From contig NZ_JACHHJ010000001.1 of the NCBI RefSeq assembly GCF_014207655.1, positions 682,001 through 746,000 of the forward strand: 64,000 nucleotides of DNA. Reading direction: 5' to 3'. A program made the position numbers and the translations under genes. Position 1 is the stretch's first letter. Every line of letters begins with the position of its first letter. The notes beneath the pieces are model-generated. The model did no database searches. It was not told the DNA's origin and was given only the letters and a program-made list of their open reading frames with translations. The DNA is from Geomicrobium halophilum (GTDB lineage: Bacteria > Bacillota > Bacilli > Bacillales > Marinococcaceae). Below are positions 35,457-45,133 of this stretch, piece by piece.

Positions 35457-36863
35457 ATGAAAAGTAATATTGGCTCTTATACGATCTCTGTCGTATTAAT
35501 TGCATCATTAGGTGGCCTACTTTTTGGATATGATACAGCGGTAATATCCGGAGCTGAACAATCAGTGCAAAGATATTTAGTAGATAGTTTAGGGTTAGGA
35601 TCTTTTGTTCATGGAGTAACGGTATCCAGTGCTTTGGCCGGATGCATTTTTGGCGCTCTCATTTCAGGATATTTATCTAATAGAATTGGAAGAAAAAATA
35701 CTTTGGTGATAGCTGCTTTTCTATTTTTTATTTCTGCATTAGGCTCAGCTTATCCAGAAATGATCTTCTTTGAGAGAGATAACCCAACTTTAAGTTTATT
35801 AATAATGTTTAATTTTTATAGAATAATTGGTGGGGTTGGTGTTGGTTTTGCCTCAGCTATTGCACCTATGTACATTAGTGAAATGGCACCTCAAAATAGT
35901 AGAGGTAAACTAGTTGCTTTATATAATCTCGCAGTTGTTATTGGTCAATCGGTTGTATTTGTGGTTAATTGGTTGATTGTATCCGGGCAAACCTCGACTT
36001 GGGTTGATAATGTTGGTTGGAGATATATGCTTGCGTCTGAAATGATTCCTGCAGCAATGTTCTTTCTACTACTATTTTTTGTGCCGGAGACTCCTCGTTA
36101 CCTTGCTTTAAAAAATAGAGAGACTGAGGCATTTAGCATCTTAGAACGGGTCAATGGGTCAAAACAACGAGCAACAGAAATTTTAGCAGAGATCAACTAT
36201 ACATTAAAAACACACACGGAGAAAGTTAAGTTGTTTTCTTATGGAAAGCTCGTTTTATTTACAGGGGTTCTTATTGCCATATTCCAACAATTGATTGGAA
36301 TTAATGTCATTATGTATTATGCTCCACGAATTTTTGCAGAGATGGGAGCAGGTCAAGTGGCTTCGATGTTTCAAACTGTTATAGTAGGGATCATCAATGT
36401 AATATTTGTTGCAATAGCTATAAAATATGTTGATAACTGGGGAAGAAAGCCATTATTAATAGTTGGTTCTATTGTTTGTTCCATAAGTTTATTTGGAGTG
36501 GCTGTATTATCACTTTTTGACATATTTGGAGTAAGTACGTTGATATTTATTTTACTATATGTGGCATTTTTTCAGATGTCTTGGGGAGCGTTGGCATGGG
36601 TGTTGCTTTCTGAAATATTTCCGAATAAGATTCGAGGACAAGCAATGTCTATTGCTGTAATGTGCTTATGGGTTGCTAACTTAATAGTATCATCAACATT
36701 CCCTCTATTGAATGACATAATGGGAGGAGCGACATTTGCAATTTATGGTATCATAACTGTTATAGCGATGTTGTTTGTTTGGAAAGTGGTACCCGAAACA
36801 AAAGGGAAATCCCTTGAAGAAATAGAAGAATTTTTTACTTATAACAAACATACAGCTTCGTGA
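35457..36863 (+). CDS. MFS sugar porter (IolT/AraE/XylE type)
   Basis: A 468-residue, 12-helix sugar:H+ symporter: GGLLFGYDTAVISGAE, GYLSNRIGRKNTL (the D/N-RxGRR loop between helices 2 and 3), GVGFASAIAPMYISEMAP, PETPRYLALK at the end of helix 6, FQQLIGINVIMYYAPRIF (sugar-binding QQxxGxNxxxYYxP) and VPETKGKSLEEIEEFF. These are all sugar-porter hallmarks. In this place it most likely imports inositol or the sugar handled by the operon. RBS GGAGTG before ATG 35457. A duplicate fragment of its C-terminus follows at 36985. Confidence 0.92.
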   Translation: MKSNIGSYTISVVLIASLGGLLFGYDTAVISGAEQSVQRYLVDSLGLGSFVHGVTVSSALAGCIFGALISGYLSNRIGRKNTLVIAAFLFFISALGSAYPEMIFFERDNPTLSLLIMFNFYRIIGGVGVGFASAIAPMYISEMAPQNSRGKLVALYNLAVVIGQSVVFVVNWLIVSGQTSTWVDNVGWRYMLASEMIPAAMFFLLLFFVPETPRYLALKNRETEAFSILERVNGSKQRATEILAEINYTLKTHTEKVKLFSYGKLVLFTGVLIAIFQQLIGINVIMYYAPRIFAEMGAGQVASMFQTVIVGIINVIFVAIAIKYVDNWGRKPLLIVGSIVCSISLFGVAVLSLFDIFGVSTLIFILLYVAFFQMSWGALAWVLLSEIFPNKIRGQAMSIAVMCLWVANLIVSSTFPLLNDIMGGATFAIYGIITVIAMLFVWKVVPETKGKSLEEIEEFFTYNKHTAS

Positions 36864-36899
36864 CACTGTCTTGTAAAATTAATTCTACAAGACAGTGTC
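36862..36899. terminator. 14-bp perfect hairpin after the porter gene
   Basis: GACACTGTCTTGTA (36862-36875) and TACAAGACAGTGTC (36886-36899), overlapping the stop codon of the porter gene. There is no T tract, so intrinsic termination is uncertain, though the stem is very strong. Confidence 0.6.
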
Positions 36900-36984
36900 T
36901 ACAATAAAGGGTATACTTCGTTTCCTTTTATATGGCTTCTAGCCTAAATATGGACAAAAGAATATCATGGAAAGCACGTTATGA

Positions 36985-37401
36985 TGCTTGGCTATCAATC
37001 GGTTTGTAGGTATTTTTGGAATTTCTACACTCATATTTATTATAGCATTTGTAGCTTTTTTCCAATTATCATGGGGTGTTGTTACATGGGTTATTGTTTC
37101 TGAAATCTTCCCAAATAAGATTCGTGGTCAGGCTATGTCTGTGACGGTAGCATTGCATTGGTTAGCCAACCTAACGGTTTCATCAACGTTCCCTCCATTA
37201 AACAGTGCACTCGGTCCCATGGCATTTTTAATTTACGGATCACTTAGTCTTTTATCAATCTTCTTTGTTTGGAAGCTAGTTCCAGAAACGAAAGGAAAAA
37301 CATTAGAAGAATTGGAAGATATATGGAGGAAAGAAACTTTTTCGGATATACCTCAAAAACAAGGAGAAGTCAAAGTGACACAATCTATAAAAGGGAATTA
37401 G
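36985..37401 (+). pseudogene. Sugar porter C-terminal fragment (duplicate)
   Basis: The frame covers only the last 120 or so residues of a sugar porter: FGISTLIFIIAFVAFFQLSWG, SEIFPNKIRGQAMSV, PETKGKTLEELEDIW, then a tail not found in the intact copy. It aligns with the end of the protein at 35457 but is clearly diverged, so it is the remains of a second, related porter rather than a recent copy. Nothing upstream could encode the first eight helices. Confidence 0.85.
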
Positions 37402-37407
37402 ATTCGT

Positions 37408-37426
37408 CCTCAGATTGAACCTGAGG
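37408..37426. terminator. Short hairpin
   Basis: CCTCAG/CTGAGG around a 7-nt loop, just after the porter fragment; no T tract. Confidence 0.35.
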
Positions 37427-37510
37427 GTGGACACTTTGGCTTCAGCTAACGATTATAACGGCCGTCACCGTTCGAGACTTGAACTCTAAATAGCGTGTGC
37501 AATAATGAAT

Positions 37511-37535
37511 CCACGCTTCTAAACTGGAAGTGTGG
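37511..37535. terminator. Hairpin between the convergent porter fragment and iolR
   Basis: CCACGCTTC (37511-37519) pairs with GAAGTGTGG (37527-37535) with one G-T pair. It lies between two convergent genes; neither side has a clear T run. Confidence 0.4.
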
Positions 37536-37616
37536 ATTTGACAGTGGTGTACGCCCATATTCTGTTCGTTTACAGTTTCATGCAAATCCCCCATTTAAAA
37601 ACCTTGCTTGTTTTTC

Positions 37617-38378
37617 TTATGCTATGACAATGGTTTTGTTTGCGTTTTTAATGTAGTCTACATAGGAGTTATCGACGCTGCTGTCCGTGACAATGGCCGA
37701 AATATCTTTCAGGTGACAGTACGTAAACAAGGAGCTTTTGCCGAATTTGGAAGAGTCGATTAATAAATATACTTCGTTCGCTCGTTCGCGGACAGTTTTT
37801 TTGATTCGGTTTTCCGAAAAGTCGGAGTTGGAAGCGCCATTATTAATAGAAAAAGCGGTGGCGGACATAAATGCTTTATTGATGTTGAATTTCGTGATGG
37901 TTTCATCATCCGTGATTTCCGTAAAAGACTTTGTTGATCTCTTATACGTTTCCCCGATAATCATTAAATGAATGTTGGGATAAGAAACCGCCTTATTGAC
38001 CACTTCTAAACTGTTGGTGATTAATGTAAATTCAATCTCCTGCGATAGAGAGTCCAGCACAAAATGAGTAGTCGTCCCTGAATCAATATACACAATATCG
38101 TGTTGCTCAATATACTGGTTACAATACTGGCCTATTTTCTTTTTTTCCTCATAGTGACTGATGTTTCTTTCCTCATAAGCTGTCGTATTGGAACTGCTAT
38201 TATTATTATAAACTACACCTCCATATACTTTATTAATAATATTCGACTGTGCCAGTTCGTTGATATCACGTCGTATCGTGTTCATCGAAACATTAAAATG
38301 ATTTTTCAATTCTTCCAGAGATACTTCTTGTTTTTCCTCCAGATATTCTTCTATTTGGCTTAATCTTTTTACTTTCAT
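37617..38378 (-). CDS. iolR: DeoR-family repressor IolR
   Basis: A 253-residue DeoR-type regulator: N-terminal winged helix with VSLEELKNHFNVSMNTIRRDINELAQ and KVYGGVV, then a sugar-isomerase-like effector domain with YIDSGTTTHFVLDSL and LLIDSSKFGKSSLF. It is divergent from iolABCDJ, as expected for IolR, which is released by 2-deoxy-5-keto-gluconate-6-phosphate. AGGAGGTGATT lies before ATG 38378 on the minus strand. Target sites are likely the TTAAT repeats in the shared intergenic region. Confidence 0.92.
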   Translation of the reverse strand: MKVKRLSQIEEYLEEKQEVSLEELKNHFNVSMNTIRRDINELAQSNIINKVYGGVVYNNNSSSNTTAYEERNISHYEEKKKIGQYCNQYIEQHDIVYIDSGTTTHFVLDSLSQEIEFTLITNSLEVVNKAVSYPNIHLMIIGETYKRSTKSFTEITDDETITKFNINKAFMSATAFSINNGASNSDFSENRIKKTVRERANEVYLLIDSSKFGKSSLFTYCHLKDISAIVTDSSVDNSYVDYIKNANKTIVIA

Positions 38379-38471
38379 TCAATCACCTCCTGATGCCCTG
38401 TGCGGGGTGACATCATTCCAACAGATTTGAACATATTTTACCACATTCACATGCTAAACACATAATTTTTT

Positions 38472-38540
38472 GAGTTAATTAACCAAAAGTTAATCAAAAT
38501 ATAATTAATACTTGACTATATAATGGTAAATATATAAAAT
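38472..38540 (+). promoter_or_regulatory. iol promoter with candidate IolR repeats
   Basis: -35 TTGACT (38512-38517), 17-nt spacer, -10 TAAAAT (38535-38540). Upstream is a set of repeats GTTAATTAACC, GTTAATCAAAA and ATAATTAAT (38473-38509), a plausible IolR operator. Confidence 0.7.
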
Positions 38541-38564
38541 TAAATCATGAATTATCCAATGTCA

Positions 38565-38578
38565 TGTAAGCGGTTGCG
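38565..38578 (+). promoter_or_regulatory. cre-like CcpA site
   Basis: TGTAAGCGGTTGCG matches the cre consensus except two positions near its end. It sits 25-38 nt after the -10 and just before the iolA ribosome site. Confidence 0.45.
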
Positions 38579-38591
38579 AAGGAGGATGAAG

Positions 38592-40064
38592 ATGTCTGAA
38601 ATAAAAACATTGAAAAATTATGTGAACGGCGAATGGGTGGAAAGCAAAAGCACAGAGTCAATTAACGTTTATAATCCTGCGACTAAAGAGGTCATGGCAA
38701 AAGTGCCGCTCTCTACAAAAGAAGAGTTGGACCAGGCAGCTGAACTAGCCCAGGATGCATCTGATGAATGGAAAAACACGGCTGTTCCGAAGCGGGCGCG
38801 GATCTTATTTAAGTTCCAGCAACTGCTCATGGAAAACAAGCAGGAACTGGCAGAAATTATTACGAAAGAAAACGGAAAAAGCCTGACAGAATCATTAGGA
38901 GAAGTACAAAGAGGCATTGAGAATGTGGAATTTGCAACCGGTGCACCGAGCTTAATGATGGGAGATTCCTTATCATCGATTGCGACAGATATTGAAGGGA
39001 CCAACTATCGTTATCCTGTTGGAGTAGTCGGGGGGATTACGCCATTTAATTTCCCCATGATGGTTCCTTGTTGGATGTTCCCGATGGCGATTGCTACAGG
39101 AAATACATTTGTATTGAAACCATCTGAAAAAACCCCGCTTTTGGTTGAAAAGCTAGTGGAGCTGCTTGAAGCATCCGGACTACCCAAGGGCGTGTTCAAT
39201 GTTGTGAATGGGGCTCACGATGTGGTGAACGGTATTCTGGAAAATGAACATATTAAAGCCGTGTCCTTTGTTGGATCCAAACCGGTTGGGGAGCATGTCT
39301 ACAAAAAAGGAACAGACAACTTGAAAAGAGTGCAGGCGCTAACAGGTGCAAAAAATCACACCGTCATTCTCGATGATGCAAATGTGGATCAGGCTGTGAA
39401 AGAAGTGATTGGCGCCGCGTTTGGATCCGCCGGTGAAAGGTGCATGGCGGCAGCGGTTATCACCGTTGAAGAGGGCATTTATGATGAGTTTATTCAAAAG
39501 TTAAAAACGGAAACAGAAAATATCAAAATGGGGAACGGTCTTGATGATGGCGTATTTTTAGGGCCTGTAATCCGGGAGCAGAACAAAGAAACGACTATCC
39601 AATACATTGAAAAAGGGGAAAAAGAAGGAGCTAAACTGCTGTTGGACGGACGCGAAAAGACATCGGATGATGGCTACTTTATTGGCCCGACGATATTTGA
39701 AGATGTGCAAACAGACATGACCCTTTGGCAGGATGAAATCTTCGCGCCTGTGTTATCCATTATCAAAATAAAAGATTTAAAAGATGGCGTCCGCGTTGCC
39801 AACCAGTCAGAATTTGCTAATGGCGCCTGCTTATTCTCAGACAGTGCATCAAGCATTCGCTATTTCCGCGAAAATATTGATGCCGGCATGTTAGGTATCA
39901 ATCTCGGTGTGCCTGCTCCGATGGCCATTTTTCCATTTTCCGGCTGGAAAAATTCTTTCTTCGGCTCTTTACATGCCAACGGGAAAGACGGAGTGGAGTT
40001 TTATACTCGTAAAAAGGTAGTAACCGCAAGACACCTTGAACCTGACTTTTCTGGGGAGGCGTAA
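38592..40064 (+). CDS. iolA: Methylmalonate-semialdehyde dehydrogenase (CoA-acylating)
   Basis: Turns malonate semialdehyde into acetyl-CoA and CO2, the last inositol step. 490 residues: [48 protein letters not shown] and [15 protein letters not shown] with the catalytic Cys. The ERCMA motif and the lack of the general-base Glu are typical of the CoA-dependent enzyme. Start at ATG 38592, 6 nt after AAGGAGG (38579-38585); upstream in-frame codons would run through the cre-like site. First gene of iolABCDJ. Confidence 0.95.
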   Translation: MSEIKTLKNYVNGEWVESKSTESINVYNPATKEVMAKVPLSTKEELDQAAELAQDASDEWKNTAVPKRARILFKFQQLLMENKQELAEIITKENGKSLTESLGEVQRGIENVEFATGAPSLMMGDSLSSIATDIEGTNYRYPVGVVGGITPFNFPMMVPCWMFPMAIATGNTFVLKPSEKTPLLVEKLVELLEASGLPKGVFNVVNGAHDVVNGILENEHIKAVSFVGSKPVGEHVYKKGTDNLKRVQALTGAKNHTVILDDANVDQAVKEVIGAAFGSAGERCMAAAVITVEEGIYDEFIQKLKTETENIKMGNGLDDGVFLGPVIREQNKETTIQYIEKGEKEGAKLLLDGREKTSDDGYFIGPTIFEDVQTDMTLWQDEIFAPVLSIIKIKDLKDGVRVANQSEFANGACLFSDSASSIRYFRENIDAGMLGINLGVPAPMAIFPFSGWKNSFFGSLHANGKDGVEFYTRKKVVTARHLEPDFSGEA

Positions 40065-40066
40065 GC

Positions 40067-40885
40067 ATGGCTGATTTATTATATAAAAAAGGCAATTCCG
40101 CATTGTTTGAAGGCGTAACGTTGATTCAGGATATCAATCAATCAAACGCCGGCCTGGAATACGTTCAATTTAAAGTCATTGAAATGGAGGAAGGTTCCAG
40201 ATACGAAGAAAACCTGGAAAATATCGAATTGTGTGCCGTTATCCTCACAGGCAATGTTGATGTGTCAGTGGAAGGGGATCACCACCCCAATCTTGGCACA
40301 AGGGAGTCTGTGTTTGAAAAGAAACCGACGGACAGTATTTATATTCCTTCTATCAAGCATTTCAATATTAAAGCTAACAAGCCAGCAAAAGTGGCGCTCT
40401 GTTACGCTAGTTCCAGCAAAATGCTGGAGACGAAAGTTATCAAAGCGACTGACATTGCTAAAGAACGCCGCGGCAAATACTCGAACCAGCGGCTGGTGCA
40501 TAATATTTTGCCGGATGATGTGGATATTCCCGAAAACTTATTAGTGGTGGAAGTCTATACAGACAGTGGAAATTTCTCAAGTTACCCTCCCCATAAACAC
40601 GACCAGGACAATCTGCCGAAGGAATCAATGTTGGAAGAAACGTATTATCATGAAATCGATCCGCAGCAGGGATTTGTGTTCCAACGAGTATACACAGATG
40701 ATCGGTCATTAGACGAAACCATGGCCGTGGAGCACCAGGATTGCGTTTCGGTGCCAAGAGGGTATCACCCTGTAGGGGTTCCTGACGGGTACGATTTGTA
40801 TTATTTGAATGTTATGGCCGGTCCGAAGAGAAAGTGGAAGTTTCATAATGATAAAGACCATGAATGGATTCTGGAGAGGGATTAA
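40067..40885 (+). CDS. iolB: 5-deoxy-glucuronate isomerase
   Basis: A 272-residue double cupin that isomerises 5-deoxy-D-glucuronate to 2-deoxy-5-keto-gluconate. FSSYPPHKHDQDN (metal-binding His pair), LEETYYHEIDPQQGFVFQRVYTDD and VPRGYHPVGVPDGYDLYYLNVMAGP are diagnostic. Starts 3 nt after the iolA stop, in a tight operon, with GGGGAGG before the ATG. Confidence 0.95.
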   Translation: MADLLYKKGNSALFEGVTLIQDINQSNAGLEYVQFKVIEMEEGSRYEENLENIELCAVILTGNVDVSVEGDHHPNLGTRESVFEKKPTDSIYIPSIKHFNIKANKPAKVALCYASSSKMLETKVIKATDIAKERRGKYSNQRLVHNILPDDVDIPENLLVVEVYTDSGNFSSYPPHKHDQDNLPKESMLEETYYHEIDPQQGFVFQRVYTDDRSLDETMAVEHQDCVSVPRGYHPVGVPDGYDLYYLNVMAGPKRKWKFHNDKDHEWILERD

Positions 40886-40888
40886 AGG

Positions 40889-41848
40889 ATGAGCAAAAAG
40901 AATTTAATAACGTTCGGCAGAGCAGCAGTTGACCTGAATGCCACAGAATATAACCGCCCCATGGAAGAAACGATGACGTTTTCGAAATACGTAGGGGGTT
41001 CGCCTGCAAATGTGGCCATCGGAACCTCAAAACTTGGCCTCGACGTCGGGATGATTGCGAAAGTGTCTGACGACCAGCACGGCAATTTCGTACTGGACTA
41101 CATGGATAAAGCAGGAGTGGACACCAATTATATCACCAAAGATATAGAAGGAAGAAAAATCGGGCTAACGTTTACGGAAATTAAAAGCCCGGAAGAATGC
41201 AGTATCTTAATGTATCGTGATAACGTAGCGGACCTTTATTTAAGCGTTAATGATTTTGATGATGAGTACATCCAATCTGCGGAAACATTGCTTGTTTCCG
41301 GAACTTCGTTAAGTCAATCTCCTTCTAGGGAAGCTGCCCTACATGCTATTGATACAGCGAAAAAGCATGGTGTAGAAGTCATTGTTGAATTAGATTACCG
41401 CCCTTATACGTGGAAAAGCAAAGAGGAGACATCCATCTACATGACGGCGGCAGCGAGAATGGCAGATGTCGTGATAGGCACAAAAGATGAATTTGATGTG
41501 CTCGAAAACGCGGGCGGCCATTCCGATGAAGAGTCTGTTAAGAAACTATTTAACCATTCTCCTCAGTTGATTGTCGTAAAGCATGGTGTGAAAGGGTCAA
41601 AGGCCTTTACCAGAGATGGGGAAGTGATCGAAGGTGATGTGTACAAAACGCAAGTGTTAAAAACATTTGGTGCAGGAGATTCCTTCGCCTCCGGCTTTAT
41701 TTATGCAATGAAGCAGAAGAAAGGGATAAAAGAAGCATTAAAGTACGGCAGTGCCGCAGCTTCGATTGTAGTTTCCAAACACAGCTCATCGGAAGCGATG
41801 CCGACCGTCGAAGACATTGAAACGTTAATTAAGAAACATGGAGGGTGA
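40889..41848 (+). CDS. iolC: 5-dehydro-2-deoxygluconokinase
   Basis: A 319-residue PfkB-family kinase that phosphorylates 2-deoxy-5-keto-gluconate at C6. GRAAVDLNATEYNRPMEE, GGSPANVAIGTSKLGLDVGMI (substrate motif), VELDYRPYTWKS and TFGAGDSFASGFIYAM (anion hole and catalytic Asp) are seen. It starts 4 nt after iolB. The product is the IolR inducer and the IolJ substrate. Confidence 0.95.
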   Translation: MSKKNLITFGRAAVDLNATEYNRPMEETMTFSKYVGGSPANVAIGTSKLGLDVGMIAKVSDDQHGNFVLDYMDKAGVDTNYITKDIEGRKIGLTFTEIKSPEECSILMYRDNVADLYLSVNDFDDEYIQSAETLLVSGTSLSQSPSREAALHAIDTAKKHGVEVIVELDYRPYTWKSKEETSIYMTAAARMADVVIGTKDEFDVLENAGGHSDEESVKKLFNHSPQLIVVKHGVKGSKAFTRDGEVIEGDVYKTQVLKTFGAGDSFASGFIYAMKQKKGIKEALKYGSAAASIVVSKHSSSEAMPTVEDIETLIKKHGG

Positions 41849-41854
41849 GGCGTT

Positions 41855-43774
41855 ATGTCCAAAACCATAAAGTTAACCACTTCCCAGGCCCTCATCAAGT
41901 TTTTAAACAACCAGTACATTTATTTTGACGGTGAAGAAACACCGTTTGTTGAGGGGATTTTTAATATTTTCGGCCATGGGAATGTGCTCGGGATTGGCCA
42001 GGCGATGCAGGAAGATACCGGGGATTTAAAGGTTATCCAAGGGAAAAATGAGCAGGGTATGGCTCAGGCAGCGGTGGCATTTGCGAAAGAAAACTTCAGT
42101 AGGAAAATTTTTGCCGTTACTTCCTCTATAGGCCCGGGATCTGCCAACTTAGTAACAGCTAGCGCAACCGCACTTGCTAATAATCTTCCTGTATTGTTTT
42201 TGCCAGGAGATACATTTGCAATTCGACAGCCAGATCCGGTGCTTCAACAGATTGAACATTTTCACAGCCAGAAAATTACGACGAATGATGCTTTGAAACC
42301 GGTGTCTCGTTATTGGGACCGGATTGAACGACCGGAACAGCTGATGGCCGCGTTATTACGGGCGTTCGAAGTGATGACCAATCCGGAAACGGCCGGGCCG
42401 GTGACTTTGTCAATTGCCCAGGATGTAGAAGGAGAGCCCTTTGAATACGATGAAGCTTTTTTTGAAAAACGGGTCCATTATGTAGACAGGGTAATTCCAT
42501 CCGAAGAAGCATTACATCGAGCGGCAGATGTACTCAAAAAGGCAGAAAAGCCATTAATGGTGATTGGCGGCGGAGCGAAATATTCGATGGCGGGTAAAGA
42601 AATTGCGGATTTCTCCCAAAAATACGGGATAGGGATGGTGGAAACACAGGCTGGGAAATCTACCGTCTCTTCTAGTCACCCTTACAATCTGGGCGGGGTA
42701 GGCGTGACGGGAACGTTGGCTGCCAATAAAGCCGCGAAACAAGCTGATTTGATCATCGGAGTCGGCACACGCTATACGGATTTTACCACTTCTTCCAAAA
42801 CCGCTTTTAGCTTTGAGGAAGCAGCTTTTATTAATATCAACGTCAGTCGGATGCAAACCTATAAGTTTGATGCGCTCCAGCTGGTGGGAGATGCCAAGGT
42901 CACCATTCAAAAGCTTCACAGATTGTCAGGAAACAAGAAAAAAGCGTTCGCCGACGAGTTAATAGAGTATAAACAAGAATGGGAGGACGAGAGAAATCGG
43001 CTCGCTGAAATCCAGGTGGATTTAAATGAAGAGAGCTATCAGCCAGAAGTGCAAGATGCTTTCGGACGTGAACAACTAAAAGCATATGCGGAAGCTTTAG
43101 ATACGAAGTATGCCCAAACAACCGCGTTAATCAAGGTGAATGAAATCATCGACCCATCGAGTTATGTGGTTACTTCGGCCGGATCCCTGCCGGGGGATAT
43201 GCACCGGATCTGGAATCCTACAATAGATAACACCTATCATGTCGAGTATGGATACTCTGCTATGGGCTATGAGATTGCCGGCAGTTTAGGCGTGAAGATT
43301 GCTCATCCGGATAAAGAAGTGTACAGCATGGTAGGGGACGGCAGCTTTTTAATGCTCCATTCAGAAATGATAACGGCTCTTCAATACAATCACAAAATCA
43401 ATATTATTTTGTTCGACAATTCCGGTTATGGCTGTATCAACAATCTCCAAATGGGCCACGGCAGTGACAGTTACTGTACCGAATTTACCAAGACAGACGG
43501 TAGCATTCTCAACATCGATTATGCCAAGGTGGCTGAGGGATACGGCTTGGATACATTTACGGCCCGGAACAATGAAGAACTGGAACAAGCGTTAGAAGCA
43601 TCGAAAAAGAGCACAAAGTCCACCCTTATTCAAATCAAAGTACTGCCTAAAACGATGACGGACGGGTATGAAAGCTTTTGGAACGTCGGCATCTCGAAAC
43701 ATTCTTCAAACCAAAATGTGATGTCCAAAGTACCGGAAGTAGAAGATATGAGAAGCCGTGCCAAACAATATTAA
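41855..43774 (+). CDS. iolD: 3D-trihydroxycyclohexane-1,2-dione hydrolase
   Basis: A 639-residue thiamine-diphosphate enzyme that opens the inositol-derived ring to 5-deoxy-glucuronate. VEGIFNIFGHGNVLGIGQAM contains the usual thiamine-activating region, SSIGPGSANLVTASATA the substrate part, and VGDGSFLMLHSEMITALQ through DNSGYGCINNLQ the ThDP/Mg motif (GDGxxx...N). It starts 7 nt after iolC, with GGAGGGTGAGG upstream. Confidence 0.95.
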   Translation: MSKTIKLTTSQALIKFLNNQYIYFDGEETPFVEGIFNIFGHGNVLGIGQAMQEDTGDLKVIQGKNEQGMAQAAVAFAKENFSRKIFAVTSSIGPGSANLVTASATALANNLPVLFLPGDTFAIRQPDPVLQQIEHFHSQKITTNDALKPVSRYWDRIERPEQLMAALLRAFEVMTNPETAGPVTLSIAQDVEGEPFEYDEAFFEKRVHYVDRVIPSEEALHRAADVLKKAEKPLMVIGGGAKYSMAGKEIADFSQKYGIGMVETQAGKSTVSSSHPYNLGGVGVTGTLAANKAAKQADLIIGVGTRYTDFTTSSKTAFSFEEAAFININVSRMQTYKFDALQLVGDAKVTIQKLHRLSGNKKKAFADELIEYKQEWEDERNRLAEIQVDLNEESYQPEVQDAFGREQLKAYAEALDTKYAQTTALIKVNEIIDPSSYVVTSAGSLPGDMHRIWNPTIDNTYHVEYGYSAMGYEIAGSLGVKIAHPDKEVYSMVGDGSFLMLHSEMITALQYNHKINIILFDNSGYGCINNLQMGHGSDSYCTEFTKTDGSILNIDYAKVAEGYGLDTFTARNNEELEQALEASKKSTKSTLIQIKVLPKTMTDGYESFWNVGISKHSSNQNVMSKVPEVEDMRSRAKQY

Positions 43775-43825
43775 AATGTGCGAATTATGATCGACAAGCA
43801 AAAGGTGCAGTGGAGAAAGGGGACC

Positions 43826-44686
43826 ATGAATTTGGGTGATGAGATGTACAATATTTTAGATGATGCATTAAAAAAAAAATATGCTGTTCCGCAATTTAAT
43901 ATGAACGGGTTGATTTGGCTAGAGTCGATATTAAAAACCGGAGAAAAATGTGGGGCCCCTGTAATTGTAGGGACGACCGATAAAATTGTTGATCAATTAG
44001 GTGGTTTCAATCTACTGGCCCAAACATTTAAAGTGATGAAAGAAGAATTGGAAATAACGGCGCCTGTCGTACTGCATTTGGATCATGGACAGAAGATAGA
44101 AAGGTGTTTTCAAGCTATTGACGCAGGTTATGACTCAGTCATGTATGACGGCTCCAAGTTGCCGATTGAAGAAAACGTAGAAAACACAAAAAAGGTAGTA
44201 GATTATGCCCATGCTCAAGGCGTCACCGTAGAAGCGGAAGTCGGTAGCGTCGGGGGGACAGAGGATGGAGTTTATAGTGATTTACTCTATGCAAGCCTGA
44301 ATGAATGCATTCAACTCGTAAAAAACACGGGCATTAACAGTTTAGCGCCAGCTTTAGGATCTGTCCATGGCAAATACAAGGGTGAACCTAACTTGGGTTT
44401 TAAAGAAATGGAAGAACTTCGCTCTTTTGTTGACATTCCTTTTGTCCTTCATGGTGCTTCCGGCATATCGGATACCGAACTGCAAAAGACGATATCTTAT
44501 GGACATGCTAAAATCAACTACAATACGGAATTAAATATTTCCTGGTCCAAAGCTTTACGGAACAAACTCACGGAAGACACAGAATTGTACAATCCAATGG
44601 AAATTTTAAAGCCAAGCAAAGAGGCATTAAATAGCACCATTGAAGAAATTATTCAGCGAACTGGCGCTTGGAAGCAAGCAAAATAA
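43826..44686 (+). CDS. iolJ: 6-phospho-5-dehydro-2-deoxy-D-gluconate aldolase (class II)
   Basis: A 286-residue zinc-dependent aldolase that splits the IolC product into malonate semialdehyde and DHAP. Motifs: AVPQFNMNGLIWLE, VVLHLDHGQKIERCFQAIDAGYDSVMYDGS (zinc His and catalytic Asp), VEAEVGSVGGTEDG, SVHGKYKGEPNLGF and FVLHGASGISD (zinc His). Start at ATG 43826 because AGAAAGGGG lies 4 nt upstream; the earlier GTG 43778 adds 16 residues not typical of the family. Last gene of the iol operon. Confidence 0.92.
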   Translation: MNLGDEMYNILDDALKKKYAVPQFNMNGLIWLESILKTGEKCGAPVIVGTTDKIVDQLGGFNLLAQTFKVMKEELEITAPVVLHLDHGQKIERCFQAIDAGYDSVMYDGSKLPIEENVENTKKVVDYAHAQGVTVEAEVGSVGGTEDGVYSDLLYASLNECIQLVKNTGINSLAPALGSVHGKYKGEPNLGFKEMEELRSFVDIPFVLHGASGISDTELQKTISYGHAKINYNTELNISWSKALRNKLTEDTELYNPMEILKPSKEALNSTIEEIIQRTGAWKQAK

Positions 44687-44696
44687 TGAAGACGTT

Positions 44697-44720
44697 GGGG
44701 GCATGGGAGTTGCCCCTTTA
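44697..44720 (+). terminator. Terminator of the iol operon
   Basis: GGGGCA (44698-44703) and TGCCCC (44711-44716), then TTTA. The remaining 400 bases to 45133 hold two operators and a promoter region but no gene I can support. Confidence 0.65.
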
Positions 44721-44872
44721 AGGATTTTGAAGGAGATAGCGGAAAACTTAATGGTTGGATGCAATTTTTTCTAAGCCCATAACGCATTTTACAATAATAA
44801 TCATAAAAAGATTACGACGAAATTTCCCTATTGTTAAAGTTTTTGGAATTTTATTTCATTAACGGGTCGTAA

Positions 44873-44886
44873 AGAAAGCGCTTACT
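44873..44886. promoter_or_regulatory. LacI-type operator 5 / cre-like site
   Basis: AGAAAGCGCTTACT differs by one base from operator 1. Its core also resembles a cre site. Confidence 0.65.
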
Positions 44887-45096
44887 AAAATTACATTATT
44901 ATTGCTGATTTTGGTAACGAGTAGGGTGATAATGACGTACGAAGGGGGTGGATTCTTCAGCTTTATCTGGATAGATTTTAAATGGAATATGATATTTTAT
45001 AAACCGGTTGCTATATAATTTGAAAAGAGCGAGAAGACTTATGGTTGGAACTTGAATGAGGAATATGGCTCAAATTTTGAAATCATTAAATTTGAA

Positions 45097-45110
45097 AGTA
45101 AACGCTTACT
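45097..45110. promoter_or_regulatory. LacI-type operator 6
   Basis: AGTAAACGCTTACT, one base from operator 1, 24 nt before the start of the sugar-binding protein gene. It links this ABC operon to the LacI-type regulator at 27966. Confidence 0.75.
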
Positions 45111-45133
45111 CTATTTTACGAGGAGGTTCCAAT

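Noticed and set aside
44873-44886. Pure cre (CcpA) site
   Set aside because: It resembles cre, but its closeness to the five LacI-type palindromes in this region makes the local LacI-type regulator the better first choice.
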